Below, piece by piece: positions 1 to 5,453 of a stretch of DNA of 5,453 nucleotides. The position numbers and the translations under genes are program-made. The stretch's first letter is position 1. Each line of letters begins with the position of its first letter. Where the stretch lies: NCBI GenBank assembly GCA_012515365.1, contig JAAYYM010000091.1, forward strand, positions 1-5,453, in the 5' to 3' direction. Source of the DNA: Clostridia bacterium. Lineage in GTDB: Bacteria; Bacillota_A; Clostridia; Lachnospirales; Lachnospiraceae. A model generated the notes under the pieces. It was given only the letters and a program-made list of their open reading frames with translations. It did not search any database and was not told the origin of the DNA.

Positions 1-270
1 TTCCGGACTCTTATCCACGTACATCTCGTCTTCTTCTTCCGGAACATTTCCATAACAGTCATACACAACTATTTTGGCAATCTCACACCCATTTTTTCCG
101 GCAATAAAAGTCGGATTTCCAATTTCAAACTGTTGTGACATTCCACAGACCAGAAACATCATGTGAAACTCTTTCAATGTATACTGCAATGTATTCACTG
201 CAAAATCATACATATCACCCAGTACCCTCTGTGCCAGTGGTAAATAATCAGAGTCGTATGCGTATCTCAT
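1..270 (-). CDS. Uncharacterised partner protein of the DUF3990 cassette (C-terminus cut by window edge)
   Basis: Ninety codons are visible before the left edge and no stop is reached, so the gene is partial. The protein begins MRYAYDSDYLPLAQ and continues through LGDMYDFAVNTL, EFHMMFLVCGMSQQFEIGNP and GCEIA to an acidic stretch (PEEEDEM) and DKSPE. It looks soluble and mostly helical, with no signal peptide or membrane segment. The ATG at 268-270 is the only possible start: two codons upstream in this frame is a TGA, and an AGGAG (281-285) sits 10 nt away. The gene overlaps the end of the DUF3990 gene by 23 bp, so the two are almost certainly co-transcribed and translationally coupled. From memory, similar proteins of about 150 residues accompany DUF3990 genes in Lachnospiraceae and continue with an aromatic-rich motif shortly after SPE; I cannot verify this here. 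The function is unknown. An antitoxin or accessory role is inference from position only. Confidence 0.82.
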   Translation of the reverse strand, partial: MRYAYDSDYLPLAQRVLGDMYDFAVNTLQYTLKEFHMMFLVCGMSQQFEIGNPTFIAGKNGCEIAKIVVYDCYGNVPEEEDEMYVDKSPE

Positions 271-928
271 CGTCTGTCATCTCCTTTCTCATGATATCAA
301 GGATAAATGTCTCATCTAACACAGCTTTGTCCCGCTTCTGATTCCTGTACTCTTTTCTCGCTTCTCTGTCACGCGCGGTCTTCTTAACAAAATATTCACC
401 TGCTAGTGCCTCATGAGTTCCAACATATTTAAGATACGCAAAAGCCTTTTCACTTTTGATGACTATCTGCTCCCCTAAACTGCCAAGCTGCATTGCATAA
501 TTTAGCTTCTCAAGTGAAATTGTCCCCATAACAAAGTCCTGTGCGAATGAAAAATAGGAATCATCAGCACGGTATCCAATCACTACATCATACGACGACA
601 AGTCAGGCAAAAAGTGTTCCTGTAAATAGTTTTTTGCCTCTTCTGCAATGTTCCCTCTCTGCCAATAGCTTCTATTCTTAGTCAAAAGAGCAAGCCAATT
701 CAGAATATGAAACGGCTTCGAATTAAGATTTATTGCAGATAATTTGTCCATTTCAAGTTCATAAACATTTGCAAAACCATCTGTATTCTTCGCGCAAGCC
801 CACTCCTTAGCAAGCTCCGGATTCTCCGTACAATAAAACCCTCTTCCATAATCATTCTGTAATATTCCAAATCCATACGTAGGCATTTTAATGATATGAT
901 CTGATCCATGGTATATAGTTTTCTTCAT
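248..928 (-). CDS. DUF3990 family protein, putative ADP-ribosyltransferase-fold enzyme
   Basis: A 226-residue cytoplasmic-type protein matching the DUF3990 family pattern that I recognise from Clostridia. Visible landmarks (ATG-928 numbering) are IYHGS at 5-9, NDYGRGFYCTE at 25-35, LNWLALL near 76-82, the conserved-looking GYRADDSYFSF at 118-128, GEQIVIKSEKAF at 152-163, and a basic Lys/Arg-rich helix at about 182-201. The first, second and last of the main blocks resemble the core of PARP-like ADP-ribosyltransferases: His7 in the YHG motif, Tyr32 in the GxGxY block, and Glu153 or Gln154 as the third catalytic position. Activity is therefore inferred, not shown. The open frame extends to a TTG at 949, but I chose the ATG at 926-928 because a perfect AGGAGG (938-943) lies 9 nt upstream. 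It is the first gene of a two-gene unit, with its own promoter and palindromic operator-like sites. Target and partner are unknown; toxin-antitoxin, anti-phage and regulatory roles are all possible. Confidence 0.88.
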   Translation of the reverse strand: MKKTIYHGSDHIIKMPTYGFGILQNDYGRGFYCTENPELAKEWACAKNTDGFANVYELEMDKLSAINLNSKPFHILNWLALLTKNRSYWQRGNIAEEAKNYLQEHFLPDLSSYDVVIGYRADDSYFSFAQDFVMGTISLEKLNYAMQLGSLGEQIVIKSEKAFAYLKYVGTHEALAGEYFVKKTARDREARKEYRNQKRDKAVLDETFILDIMRKEMTDDEIRIRL

Positions 929-944
929 CTCACATATCCTCCTG

Positions 945-973
945 TACAATTACATTGTATCGCTACAGCGATA
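945..973. promoter_or_regulatory. Two perfect palindromes on the DUF3990 promoter (putative operators)
   Basis: The first palindrome, 958-973, has 7-bp arms (TATCGCT and AGCGATA) around a 2-bp centre and fills the promoter spacer. The second, 945-959, has 6-bp arms (TACAAT and ATTGTA) around a 3-bp centre and covers the -10 and the expected start site. They share two bases at their junction. Sites placed like this normally bind a dimeric repressor that excludes RNA polymerase. No regulator gene is in the window; autoregulation by the cassette's own proteins is a guess. Confidence 0.5.
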
Positions 974-982
974 TAATTGCAA
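954..982 (-). promoter_or_regulatory. Sigma-A-type promoter of the DUF3990 cassette
   Basis: On the minus strand TTGCAA (977-982) is followed after exactly 17 bases by TACAAT (954-959), close to the consensus -35 and -10. Transcription would start near 947, leaving a leader of about 20 nt that contains the AGGAGG (938-943) before the ATG at 928. This makes the cassette independent of the upstream sstT gene. Confidence 0.7.
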
Positions 983-1029
983 GGTGTGATATCAAGGAAA
1001 AGGTTTTTTTAACTATTATACGTTCATTA

Positions 1030-2268
1030 CTAACCCTTATGCTTAAAAGAGATGTTAACTTCTTTTCCCTCTTTGATACGCTCATGGAATTCCGCTGTTG
1101 CTGCAAAAAGAACATCTCCTGAGGAGTTAATCGCTGTTTCAAAAGAATCCTGCACTACACCGATAATAAATCCAACGCCTACTACCTGCATGGCAACATC
1201 GTTTGATATTCCAAACAATGAGCAGGCAAGCGGAATCAATAACAGGGAGCCTCCCGCAACTCCAGAAGCACCACAGGCACTGATTGTAGCAAGCAAACTA
1301 AGAATAATGGCACTTGGAATATCCACTGTCACTCCCATTGTATGCGCCGCAGCTAACGACATGACTGTAATGGTGATTGCTGCTCCATCCATGTTGATTG
1401 CAGCACCCAGCGGAATAGAAACAGAATAAGCATCTTTATCCAAACCCAGCTTTTCACATAATGCCATATTAATTGGAATATTCGCTGCAGAGCTTCTTGT
1501 GAAAAATGCTGTCACCCCGCTTTCTTTCAGACATTTGAACACAAGCGGATAGGGATTTCTTCGCAGCCATATTGCCGCGATCAGAGGATCAATCACAAGA
1601 GCAACCGTCAGCATACAGCCTACCAGCACTAATAATAATTTACCATAATTTATAAAAATCTCCATGCCACTTGCAGAAACAGATGCATAAACAAGTCCCA
1701 GAATACCAAGTGGAGCAAAGTTGATAATCCACCGAACTACCTGTGATACAGCATCTGAAATATTGTTCAATACTTCTTTTGTATGTGCAGCCGCCTTACG
1801 CAATGCAATTCCAAGTAAAATTGCCCATGCAAGAACGCCAATATAATTCGCTTTCACCAAAGATTCAATCGGATTAGATACCGTATTCATTAACAAAGCT
1901 TCTAGAACTTCTGTAATTCCATTGGGTATAACACCATCTGATACCGCATTCAGCTTCAATGTAATCGGAAAAAGGAAACTTGCAGCTACAGCTACTACAG
2001 ATGCTAACAGTGTGCTGATCATATAGAGTACAATAACAGTTGTAAATCTCTTTCAAACTTTCTCATTCGCCTGTGCCAAAGAACTGATCACCAATACAAA
2101 AACCAGAAGTGGAGCAATTGCCTTCAGCGCACCGACAAATAGAGTTCCAAGAAATGCTATCCACGTTATCTGCGGTATAACAAGACCCAACACAATGCCG
2201 ATTACAAACCCTATCAGAATACGAAAGATCAAACTTAAGCTGTTCCATTTATTAATAAGAGTTTTCAT
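1030..2268 (-). pseudogene. sstT: Na+/serine-threonine symporter SstT, interrupted by an in-frame TGA
   Basis: Read through one stop, this is a full-length SstT of the dicarboxylate/amino acid:cation symporter family (412 codons, normal size). Family marks in order are the N-terminal [54 protein letters not shown] ([10 protein letters not shown] starts at residue 258, the hairpin HP1 serine-rich motif), [11 protein letters not shown] (NMDG at 292-295, linked to Na+ binding), [19 protein letters not shown], and [16 protein letters not shown] near the end. The protein is a multi-pass inner-membrane importer of serine and threonine driven by Na+. Codon 72 (2053-2055) is TGA, and both flanks align in the same frame, so this is a nonsense change, not an indel. 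The 71-residue N-terminal piece (2053-2268) cannot transport. The 330-residue remainder starts with ATG at 2022 and has no good ribosome binding site. The true start at 2268 has GAGG 7 nt upstream. The natural stop TAG is followed at once by in-frame TAA and TGA. A sequencing error is the main alternative. Confidence 0.88.
2053..2055 (-). other. Premature TGA codon within sstT
   Basis: The stop lies between ...QANEKV and [11 protein letters not shown]..., with both sides in one frame and both recognisable as SstT. One substitution from GGA, AGA or CGA would create it; Gly or Arg at this cytoplasmic loop position would be plausible. The 874-codon ppdK frame contains no TGA, which argues against a recoded genetic code in this organism. 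Confidence 0.85.
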
Positions 2269-2288
2269 AACTGATCCTCACTTTACGA

Positions 2289-2327
2289 TATAATGTTATC
2301 ACTACGATTTATTGTAATAACATTATA
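2289..2327. promoter_or_regulatory. sstT promoter region with 11-bp inverted repeat
   Basis: The perfect 11-bp arms TATAATGTTAT (2289-2299) and ATAACATTATA (2317-2327) are separated by 17 bases. On the minus strand the distal arm contains the best -10 (TATAAT at 2322-2327), preceded by TG one base upstream as in extended -10 promoters; the -35 is poor. The start site would fall near 2315, placing the second arm just downstream of it. This arrangement suits an operator for a dimeric regulator better than an RNA hairpin, because one arm would not be transcribed. The ribosome binding site and ATG of sstT follow at 2266-2279. Confidence 0.5.
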
Positions 2328-2363
2328 ACAGATAAAGCTACCGTTGTGAGAACTTTCACTTTT

Positions 2364-2511
2364 ATTTTCTATCATTTCTACGTTTAACTTATCATTTTCA
2401 CTAGCTTTTTGTGACTGTAATGCGTTCATTTTTTTACCACAACAAGATATGTTAGTGTCTGTCATTGCGCTCATCATGTTCCCACAAGTGGGACAAATAT
2501 AAAAAATGCAT
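2364..2511 (-). pseudogene. Remnant of a desulforedoxin-like CX2C...CC metal-binding protein
   Basis: One frame reads FYICPTCGNMM...NISCCGKKMNAL and ends recognisably at VEMIEN. The CX2C (2484-2495) and adjacent CC (2439-2444) are the four cysteine ligands typical of desulforedoxin/desulfoferrodoxin N-terminal iron domains. This frame has no credible start: its only upstream start-like codon is a GTG inside the terminator hairpin. An ATG at 2509-2511 with AAAGGAG 8 nt upstream is well placed, but it is in another frame and stops after 19 codons. Removing one T from the T6 run (2501-2506) would give MHFYICPTCG in frame, so a +1 slip there is the likely lesion. After VEMIEN the sequence no longer resembles the family and merges into the sstT promoter; the frame itself closes at 2283. 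It has no promoter of its own and would depend on readthrough from ppdK. It is most likely a decayed fragment. Confidence 0.6.
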
Positions 2512-2535
2512 TGTTCTCTCTCCTTTTGTTTGTGT

Positions 2536-2573
2536 AAAAAAATAGACGCAGATTTCACTCTACGTCTATTTTT
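2536..2573 (-). terminator. Rho-independent terminator of ppdK
   Basis: A 15-bp stem (arms 2538-2552 and 2559-2573, loop of six bases) begins about 25 bases after the ppdK stop codon. In the minus-strand transcript the single irregular pair is G-U, while the plus-strand transcript would have a C-A mismatch, so the hairpin is built for minus-strand transcription. A run of seven U residues (2536-2542) completes the signal. Confidence 0.9.
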
Positions 2574-2598
2574 AAAAAAAATTATTTATGCTTTATAA

Positions 2599-5223
2599 TT
2601 AGCGTGATTCATTCAGAGATGCCTGCGCCGCTGCGAGTCTTGCAATTGGTACTCTGAATGGAGAACAGGACACATAATCAAGTCCTACACGATTACAGAA
2701 TTCGATTGAGGCAGGATCCCCGCCGTGCTCTCCACAGATACCTAAGTGAATCTCCGGTCTGGCTGCACGCCCCTTCTTTGCTGCCATCTCTACAAGCTGA
2801 CCGACACCATTCTGATCAAGCTTTGCAAACGGATCTGATTCGTAAATCTTTGATTTGTAGTAAGAATCTAAGAATTTACCCGCATCATCACGTGAAAATC
2901 CAAATGTCATCTGTGTCAGATCATTCGTTCCAAATGAGAAAAATTCTGCTTCCTCTGCGATCTCATTTGCAAGTAATGCTGCTCTTGGAATTTCAATCAT
3001 CGTTCCTACATGGTATACTATATCAGAATTCTTTTCTTTCTTCACCATTTCGGGCACTTCTACGACTGCATCCTTTACGAATTTTAATTCCTTTTTATCT
3101 CCTACAAGCGGTATCATAATTTCAGGTTCAATATCATAACCTTTTTCTGCTTTTACTTCAATCGCTGCTTCCATAACAGCTCTTGTCTGCATTTTCGCAA
3201 TTTCAGGATAAGTAACAGCAAGACGACAGCCACGATGTCCCATCATAGGATTGAATTCATGAAGCTCTGCACAGGTTGCCTTTACCTGCTCTATACTCAA
3301 GTTCATACGTTCAGCCAGATCCTTGATATCCTTCTCATCTGTAGGAACAAATTCGTGCAAAGGTGGATCAAGGAAACGTATGGTAACAGGTTTTCCTTCC
3401 ATAACTTCGTAAATGCCCTTGAAATCTGCCTTTTGAAAAGGTATCAAAGCATTTAAAGCTTCTATTCTCTCAGCCTGTGTTGTAGAAAGGATCATCTGAC
3501 GGATCTTAGGGATACGATCCGGCTCAAAAAACATATGCTCTGTACGGCACAAACCAATTCCCTGCGCACCAAGTTTTACTGCATTTTTTGCATCTGCCGG
3601 TGTGTCTGCATTTGTTCGAACCTGCAGTCTGCGATATTGATCAGCCCATCCCATGATACGTCCAAAGTTTCCACCAATCGTCGCTTCTTCAGTCTGAATA
3701 TCGCCAAGATAAATCTTACCTGTAGAACCATCCAGTGAAATATAATCACCCTCAACGATAGTTTCACCGCCTAACTTAAATACCTTTGCTGCTTCATCAA
3801 TCTGAATCTCTCCACAGCCTGATACACATGCTGTTCCCATACCACGTGCTACCACTGCTGCATGAGAAGTCATACCGCCGCGCACTGTCAGGATTCCCTG
3901 AGCTGCATGCATGCCTTCGATATCTTCCGGAGAAGTTTCAAGTCTGACAAGAACAACTCTTTCTCCTGCTTCATGATGTTCCTTTGCCTCATCCGCAGTG
4001 AAATATACTCGTCCGGCAGCCGCTCCTGGTGATGCCGGCAGTGCCTGGCCTAATAATTTTCCATCCTTAAGAGCCTGTGGCACAAATGTCGGATGTAGCA
4101 GCTGATCCAATGATTTTGCTTCAATTCTTAGTACTGCTTCTTCCGGCGTGATCATACCTTCATCTACAAGGTCACATGCGATTTGAAGTGCTGCCGGAGC
4201 AGTTCTCTTACCATTTCTGGTCTGAAGGAAAAACAGTTTCTCATCCTCAATCGTAAATTCCATATCCTGCATATCACGATAGTGATTTTCTAATCTGTTT
4301 GCAATCTCTATAAACTGCTTGTAAACATGAGGCATATCCTCTTCTAATTTCGTAATCGGCTGTGGCGTTCTGATCCCCGCAACAACATCTTCTCCCTGTG
4401 CATTAATCAGATATTCACCAAAGATGCCTTTTGCACCTGTAGATGGATTTCTGGTAAACGCAACACCGGTACCTGACTGATTTCCTGTATTACCAAATAC
4501 CATCGCCTGTACGCTGACTGCGGTTCCCCAGTCACCTGGGATGTCGTTCATTCTTCTATAAACGATCGCACGCGGATTGTCCCATGAGCGAAATACTGCT
4601 TTAACAGCTTCCATCAGCTGTACTTTCGGATCCTGTGGAAACTCTGCACCCATTTTTTCTTTATAAATTGATTTATATTTTGCTATGACCTCTTTCAAAT
4701 CATCTGCTGTCAGCTCTGTATCAAACTTTACCCCCTTTGATTCCTTGATTTCATCAAGTATTCCCTCAAAGAAAGTCTTGCTCATTTCCATAACGACATC
4801 TGAAAACATCTGAATAAACCTTCTGTAAGAATCATAAGCAAAACGTGGATTTCCTGTTTTCTTTGCAAATCCCTCTACTGCAATATCATTTAAGCCAAGA
4901 TTTAATATCGTATCCATCATTCCAGGCATGGAAGCTCGTGCACCTGAACGTACCGATACTAAAAGTGGATTTTCAGTATCCCCAAATTTCTTTCCCTGCT
5001 GTTCCTCCAGTTTGGAAAGTGCCTCAAAGATCTGGTTTTTAATCTCATCATTGATTGTCTTGCCGCTGTTATAGTACTCTGTACATGCCTCTGTTGTAAC
5101 GGTAAAACCTTGTGGTATCGGCAGTCCAAGATTTGTCATTTCTGCCAGATTTGATCCCTTACCTCCAAGTAGGTTACGCATATTGGCACTACCTTCTTTA
5201 AATAAATACACCCATTTTGTCAT
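2599..5223 (-). CDS. ppdK: Pyruvate, phosphate dikinase
   Basis: A complete cytoplasmic enzyme of 874 residues that interconverts pyruvate + ATP + Pi and phosphoenolpyruvate + AMP + PPi. The N-terminal ATP-grasp domain (about 1-340) shows GGKG at 20-23 with Lys22, the SVRSGARASMPGMMDTILNL block, and QTRNGKRT starting at Gln334. The central swivelling domain carries GGMTSHAAV with the phospho-carrier His454. The C-terminal PEP/pyruvate barrel has VRTNAD (Arg536), GLCRTEHMFF (Arg560), NPMMGHRGCRLA, SFGTNDLTQM and GICGEHGGDP with the catalytic acid Cys830. All catalytic residues known from the C. symbiosum enzyme appear present, shifted by one after a single-residue deletion near residue 195. 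The ATG at 5223 gives the family's usual MxKWVY start, with GGAGG at 5234-5238, 10 nt upstream. It has its own promoter and terminator, so it is monocistronic. In anaerobes it usually serves PPi-linked glycolysis or gluconeogenic PEP supply. No PPDK regulatory protein gene is in the window. Confidence 0.98.
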   Translation of the reverse strand: MTKWVYLFKEGSANMRNLLGGKGSNLAEMTNLGLPIPQGFTVTTEACTEYYNSGKTINDEIKNQIFEALSKLEEQQGKKFGDTENPLLVSVRSGARASMPGMMDTILNLGLNDIAVEGFAKKTGNPRFAYDSYRRFIQMFSDVVMEMSKTFFEGILDEIKESKGVKFDTELTADDLKEVIAKYKSIYKEKMGAEFPQDPKVQLMEAVKAVFRSWDNPRAIVYRRMNDIPGDWGTAVSVQAMVFGNTGNQSGTGVAFTRNPSTGAKGIFGEYLINAQGEDVVAGIRTPQPITKLEEDMPHVYKQFIEIANRLENHYRDMQDMEFTIEDEKLFFLQTRNGKRTAPAALQIACDLVDEGMITPEEAVLRIEAKSLDQLLHPTFVPQALKDGKLLGQALPASPGAAAGRVYFTADEAKEHHEAGERVVLVRLETSPEDIEGMHAAQGILTVRGGMTSHAAVVARGMGTACVSGCGEIQIDEAAKVFKLGGETIVEGDYISLDGSTGKIYLGDIQTEEATIGGNFGRIMGWADQYRRLQVRTNADTPADAKNAVKLGAQGIGLCRTEHMFFEPDRIPKIRQMILSTTQAERIEALNALIPFQKADFKGIYEVMEGKPVTIRFLDPPLHEFVPTDEKDIKDLAERMNLSIEQVKATCAELHEFNPMMGHRGCRLAVTYPEIAKMQTRAVMEAAIEVKAEKGYDIEPEIMIPLVGDKKELKFVKDAVVEVPEMVKKEKNSDIVYHVGTMIEIPRAALLANEIAEEAEFFSFGTNDLTQMTFGFSRDDAGKFLDSYYKSKIYESDPFAKLDQNGVGQLVEMAAKKGRAARPEIHLGICGEHGGDPASIEFCNRVGLDYVSCSPFRVPIARLAAAQASLNESR

Positions 5224-5261
5224 TCTTCATCTTCCTCCCTGTTTTGAATGTTTAATTTCAA

Positions 5262-5288
5262 AGCCAAGCCCCTTTAACCCCGCTGGCT
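5262..5288 (-). other. Hairpin in the ppdK 5' leader
   Basis: The arms AGCCA (5284-5288) and TGGCT (5262-5266) pair in the minus-strand transcript. Two further G-C pairs form after a one-base bulge, enclosing a G-rich loop. Just upstream, a short CCAA/TTGG stem is followed by U6 (5303-5308), which resembles a weak attenuator. The roughly 100-nt leader is longer than translation needs, but I recognise no known riboswitch in it. Confidence 0.3.
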
Positions 5289-5330
5289 GACTCTGAAAAT
5301 ATAAAAAAGCCAAATTTCCCCCCTTGGTAT

Positions 5331-5359
5331 AATATACCCATAAGGGTGGACACTTTCAA
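5331..5359 (-). promoter_or_regulatory. ppdK promoter with overlapping palindromes
   Basis: On the minus strand TTGAAA (5354-5359) and TATATT (5331-5336) are 17 bases apart. Three symmetric elements surround them: GGTATA-T-TATACC over the -10 (5326-5338), TTCAA-TTC-TTGAA over the -35 (5355-5367), and 8-bp arms AAGGGTGG/CCACCCTT (5342-5349 and 5370-5377) bracketing the -35. These are candidate regulator sites; I do not recognise a known motif. Transcription would begin near 5324, about 100 nt before the start codon. Confidence 0.6.
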
Positions 5360-5407
5360 TTCTTGAACCCCACCCTTTAGACAGATTCAAAAATCATGTA
5401 ACCTCAT

Positions 5408-5436
5408 AAAAAGACATCTGACTTTTTGAGTCTGAT
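5408..5436 (-). terminator. Possible terminator of a gene beyond the right edge
   Basis: On the minus strand ATCAGACT and AGTCAGAT (5429-5436 and 5416-5423) pair with one internal A-A mismatch around a 5-base loop. They are followed by GTC and a run of five T (5408-5412). The stem is AT-rich and the U run is offset by three bases, so the signal is weak. No coding region is visible between here and the ppdK promoter or up to the right edge. Confidence 0.4.
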
Positions 5437-5453
5437 ATGGTACTCTAATACAA

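Noticed and set aside
135..341. Plus-strand frame opposite the DUF3990 cassette
   Set aside because: It is antisense to two overlapping real genes, and its protein has no recognisable features.
929..949. N-terminal extension of the DUF3990 protein starting at 949
   Set aside because: The codon at 947-949 is TTG, lies over the second palindrome near the expected transcription start, and the extension would cover the perfect AGGAGG at 938-943 that serves the ATG at 928.
991..1030. Terminator after sstT
   Set aside because: The T-rich run at 1004-1010 is on the plus strand and no stable hairpin precedes a U tract in the minus-strand transcript.
1052..1429. Plus-strand open frame opposite sstT (and similar ones opposite ppdK at 2658-3119, 3235-3456, 3535-3738, 4845-5042)
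   Set aside because: They are antisense to well-recognised genes, have no convincing ribosome binding sites and show no protein family features.
2053..2055. TGA in sstT as selenocysteine or a recoded sense codon
   Set aside because: SstT is not a known selenoprotein and no recoding hairpin is obvious after the codon. The long ppdK frame has no in-frame TGA, so a recoded genetic code is unlikely.
1874..2248. Small minus-strand frames at 1874-2056 and 2063-2248
   Set aside because: They lie in other frames of sstT, whose own frame matches the transporter family on both sides of the stop.
2283..2558. Intact 91-residue protein starting at 2558
   Set aside because: Its start would be a GTG in the loop of the ppdK terminator, with no ribosome binding site, and the first residues would be translated from the terminator stem. 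The last part overlaps the sstT promoter and does not resemble the metal-binding family.
5268..5377. G-quadruplex in the G-rich leader and promoter of ppdK (minus strand)
   Set aside because: The G runs are separated by loops that are too long and uneven for a standard four-tract quadruplex.

Overview
The window looks like a chromosomal segment of a low-to-moderate GC Firmicute, most likely a gut Lachnospiraceae (Clostridium cluster XIVa). The evidence is a pyruvate, phosphate dikinase of 874 residues, the length I recall for the Clostridium symbiosum enzyme and very close to it in sequence, strong AGGAGG-type ribosome binding sites, and a DUF3990 cassette typical of these bacteria. Every gene I can support is on the minus strand, so transcription runs from the high coordinates to the low ones.

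Right part (about 2536-5453): a monocistronic ppdK unit. It has a sigma-A-like promoter (5331-5359) surrounded by short palindromes, a leader of about 100 nt with a hairpin, the intact gene (2599-5223), and a strong intrinsic terminator (2536-2573). A terminator-like hairpin at 5416-5436 may end a gene lying beyond the right edge.

Middle (about 1030-2535): decayed material. Directly after the ppdK terminator is a remnant of a desulforedoxin-type CX2C...CC metal-binding protein. It appears frameshifted at a T6 tract just after its start codon and has lost its C-terminal part. Next is sstT, a Na+/serine-threonine symporter of the DAACS family, complete from start to stop (412 codons) except for one in-frame TGA at codon 72. 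Its promoter region carries an 11-bp inverted repeat.

Left part (1-982): a two-gene cassette with its own strong promoter, TTGCAA-N17-TACAAT, which has one perfect palindrome in the spacer and another over the -10. The first gene encodes a DUF3990 protein with features of an H-Y-E/Q ADP-ribosyltransferase fold. The second overlaps it by 23 bp, is cut by the left window edge, and belongs to an uncharacterised family that I recall beside DUF3990 genes.

PpdK interconverts pyruvate and phosphoenolpyruvate. An intact SstT would bring in serine, a pyruvate precursor, but nothing in the sequence ties the two together in regulation. The least explained system is the DUF3990 cassette, a possible ADP-ribosylation module (toxin, defence or regulatory) with apparent tight transcriptional control.
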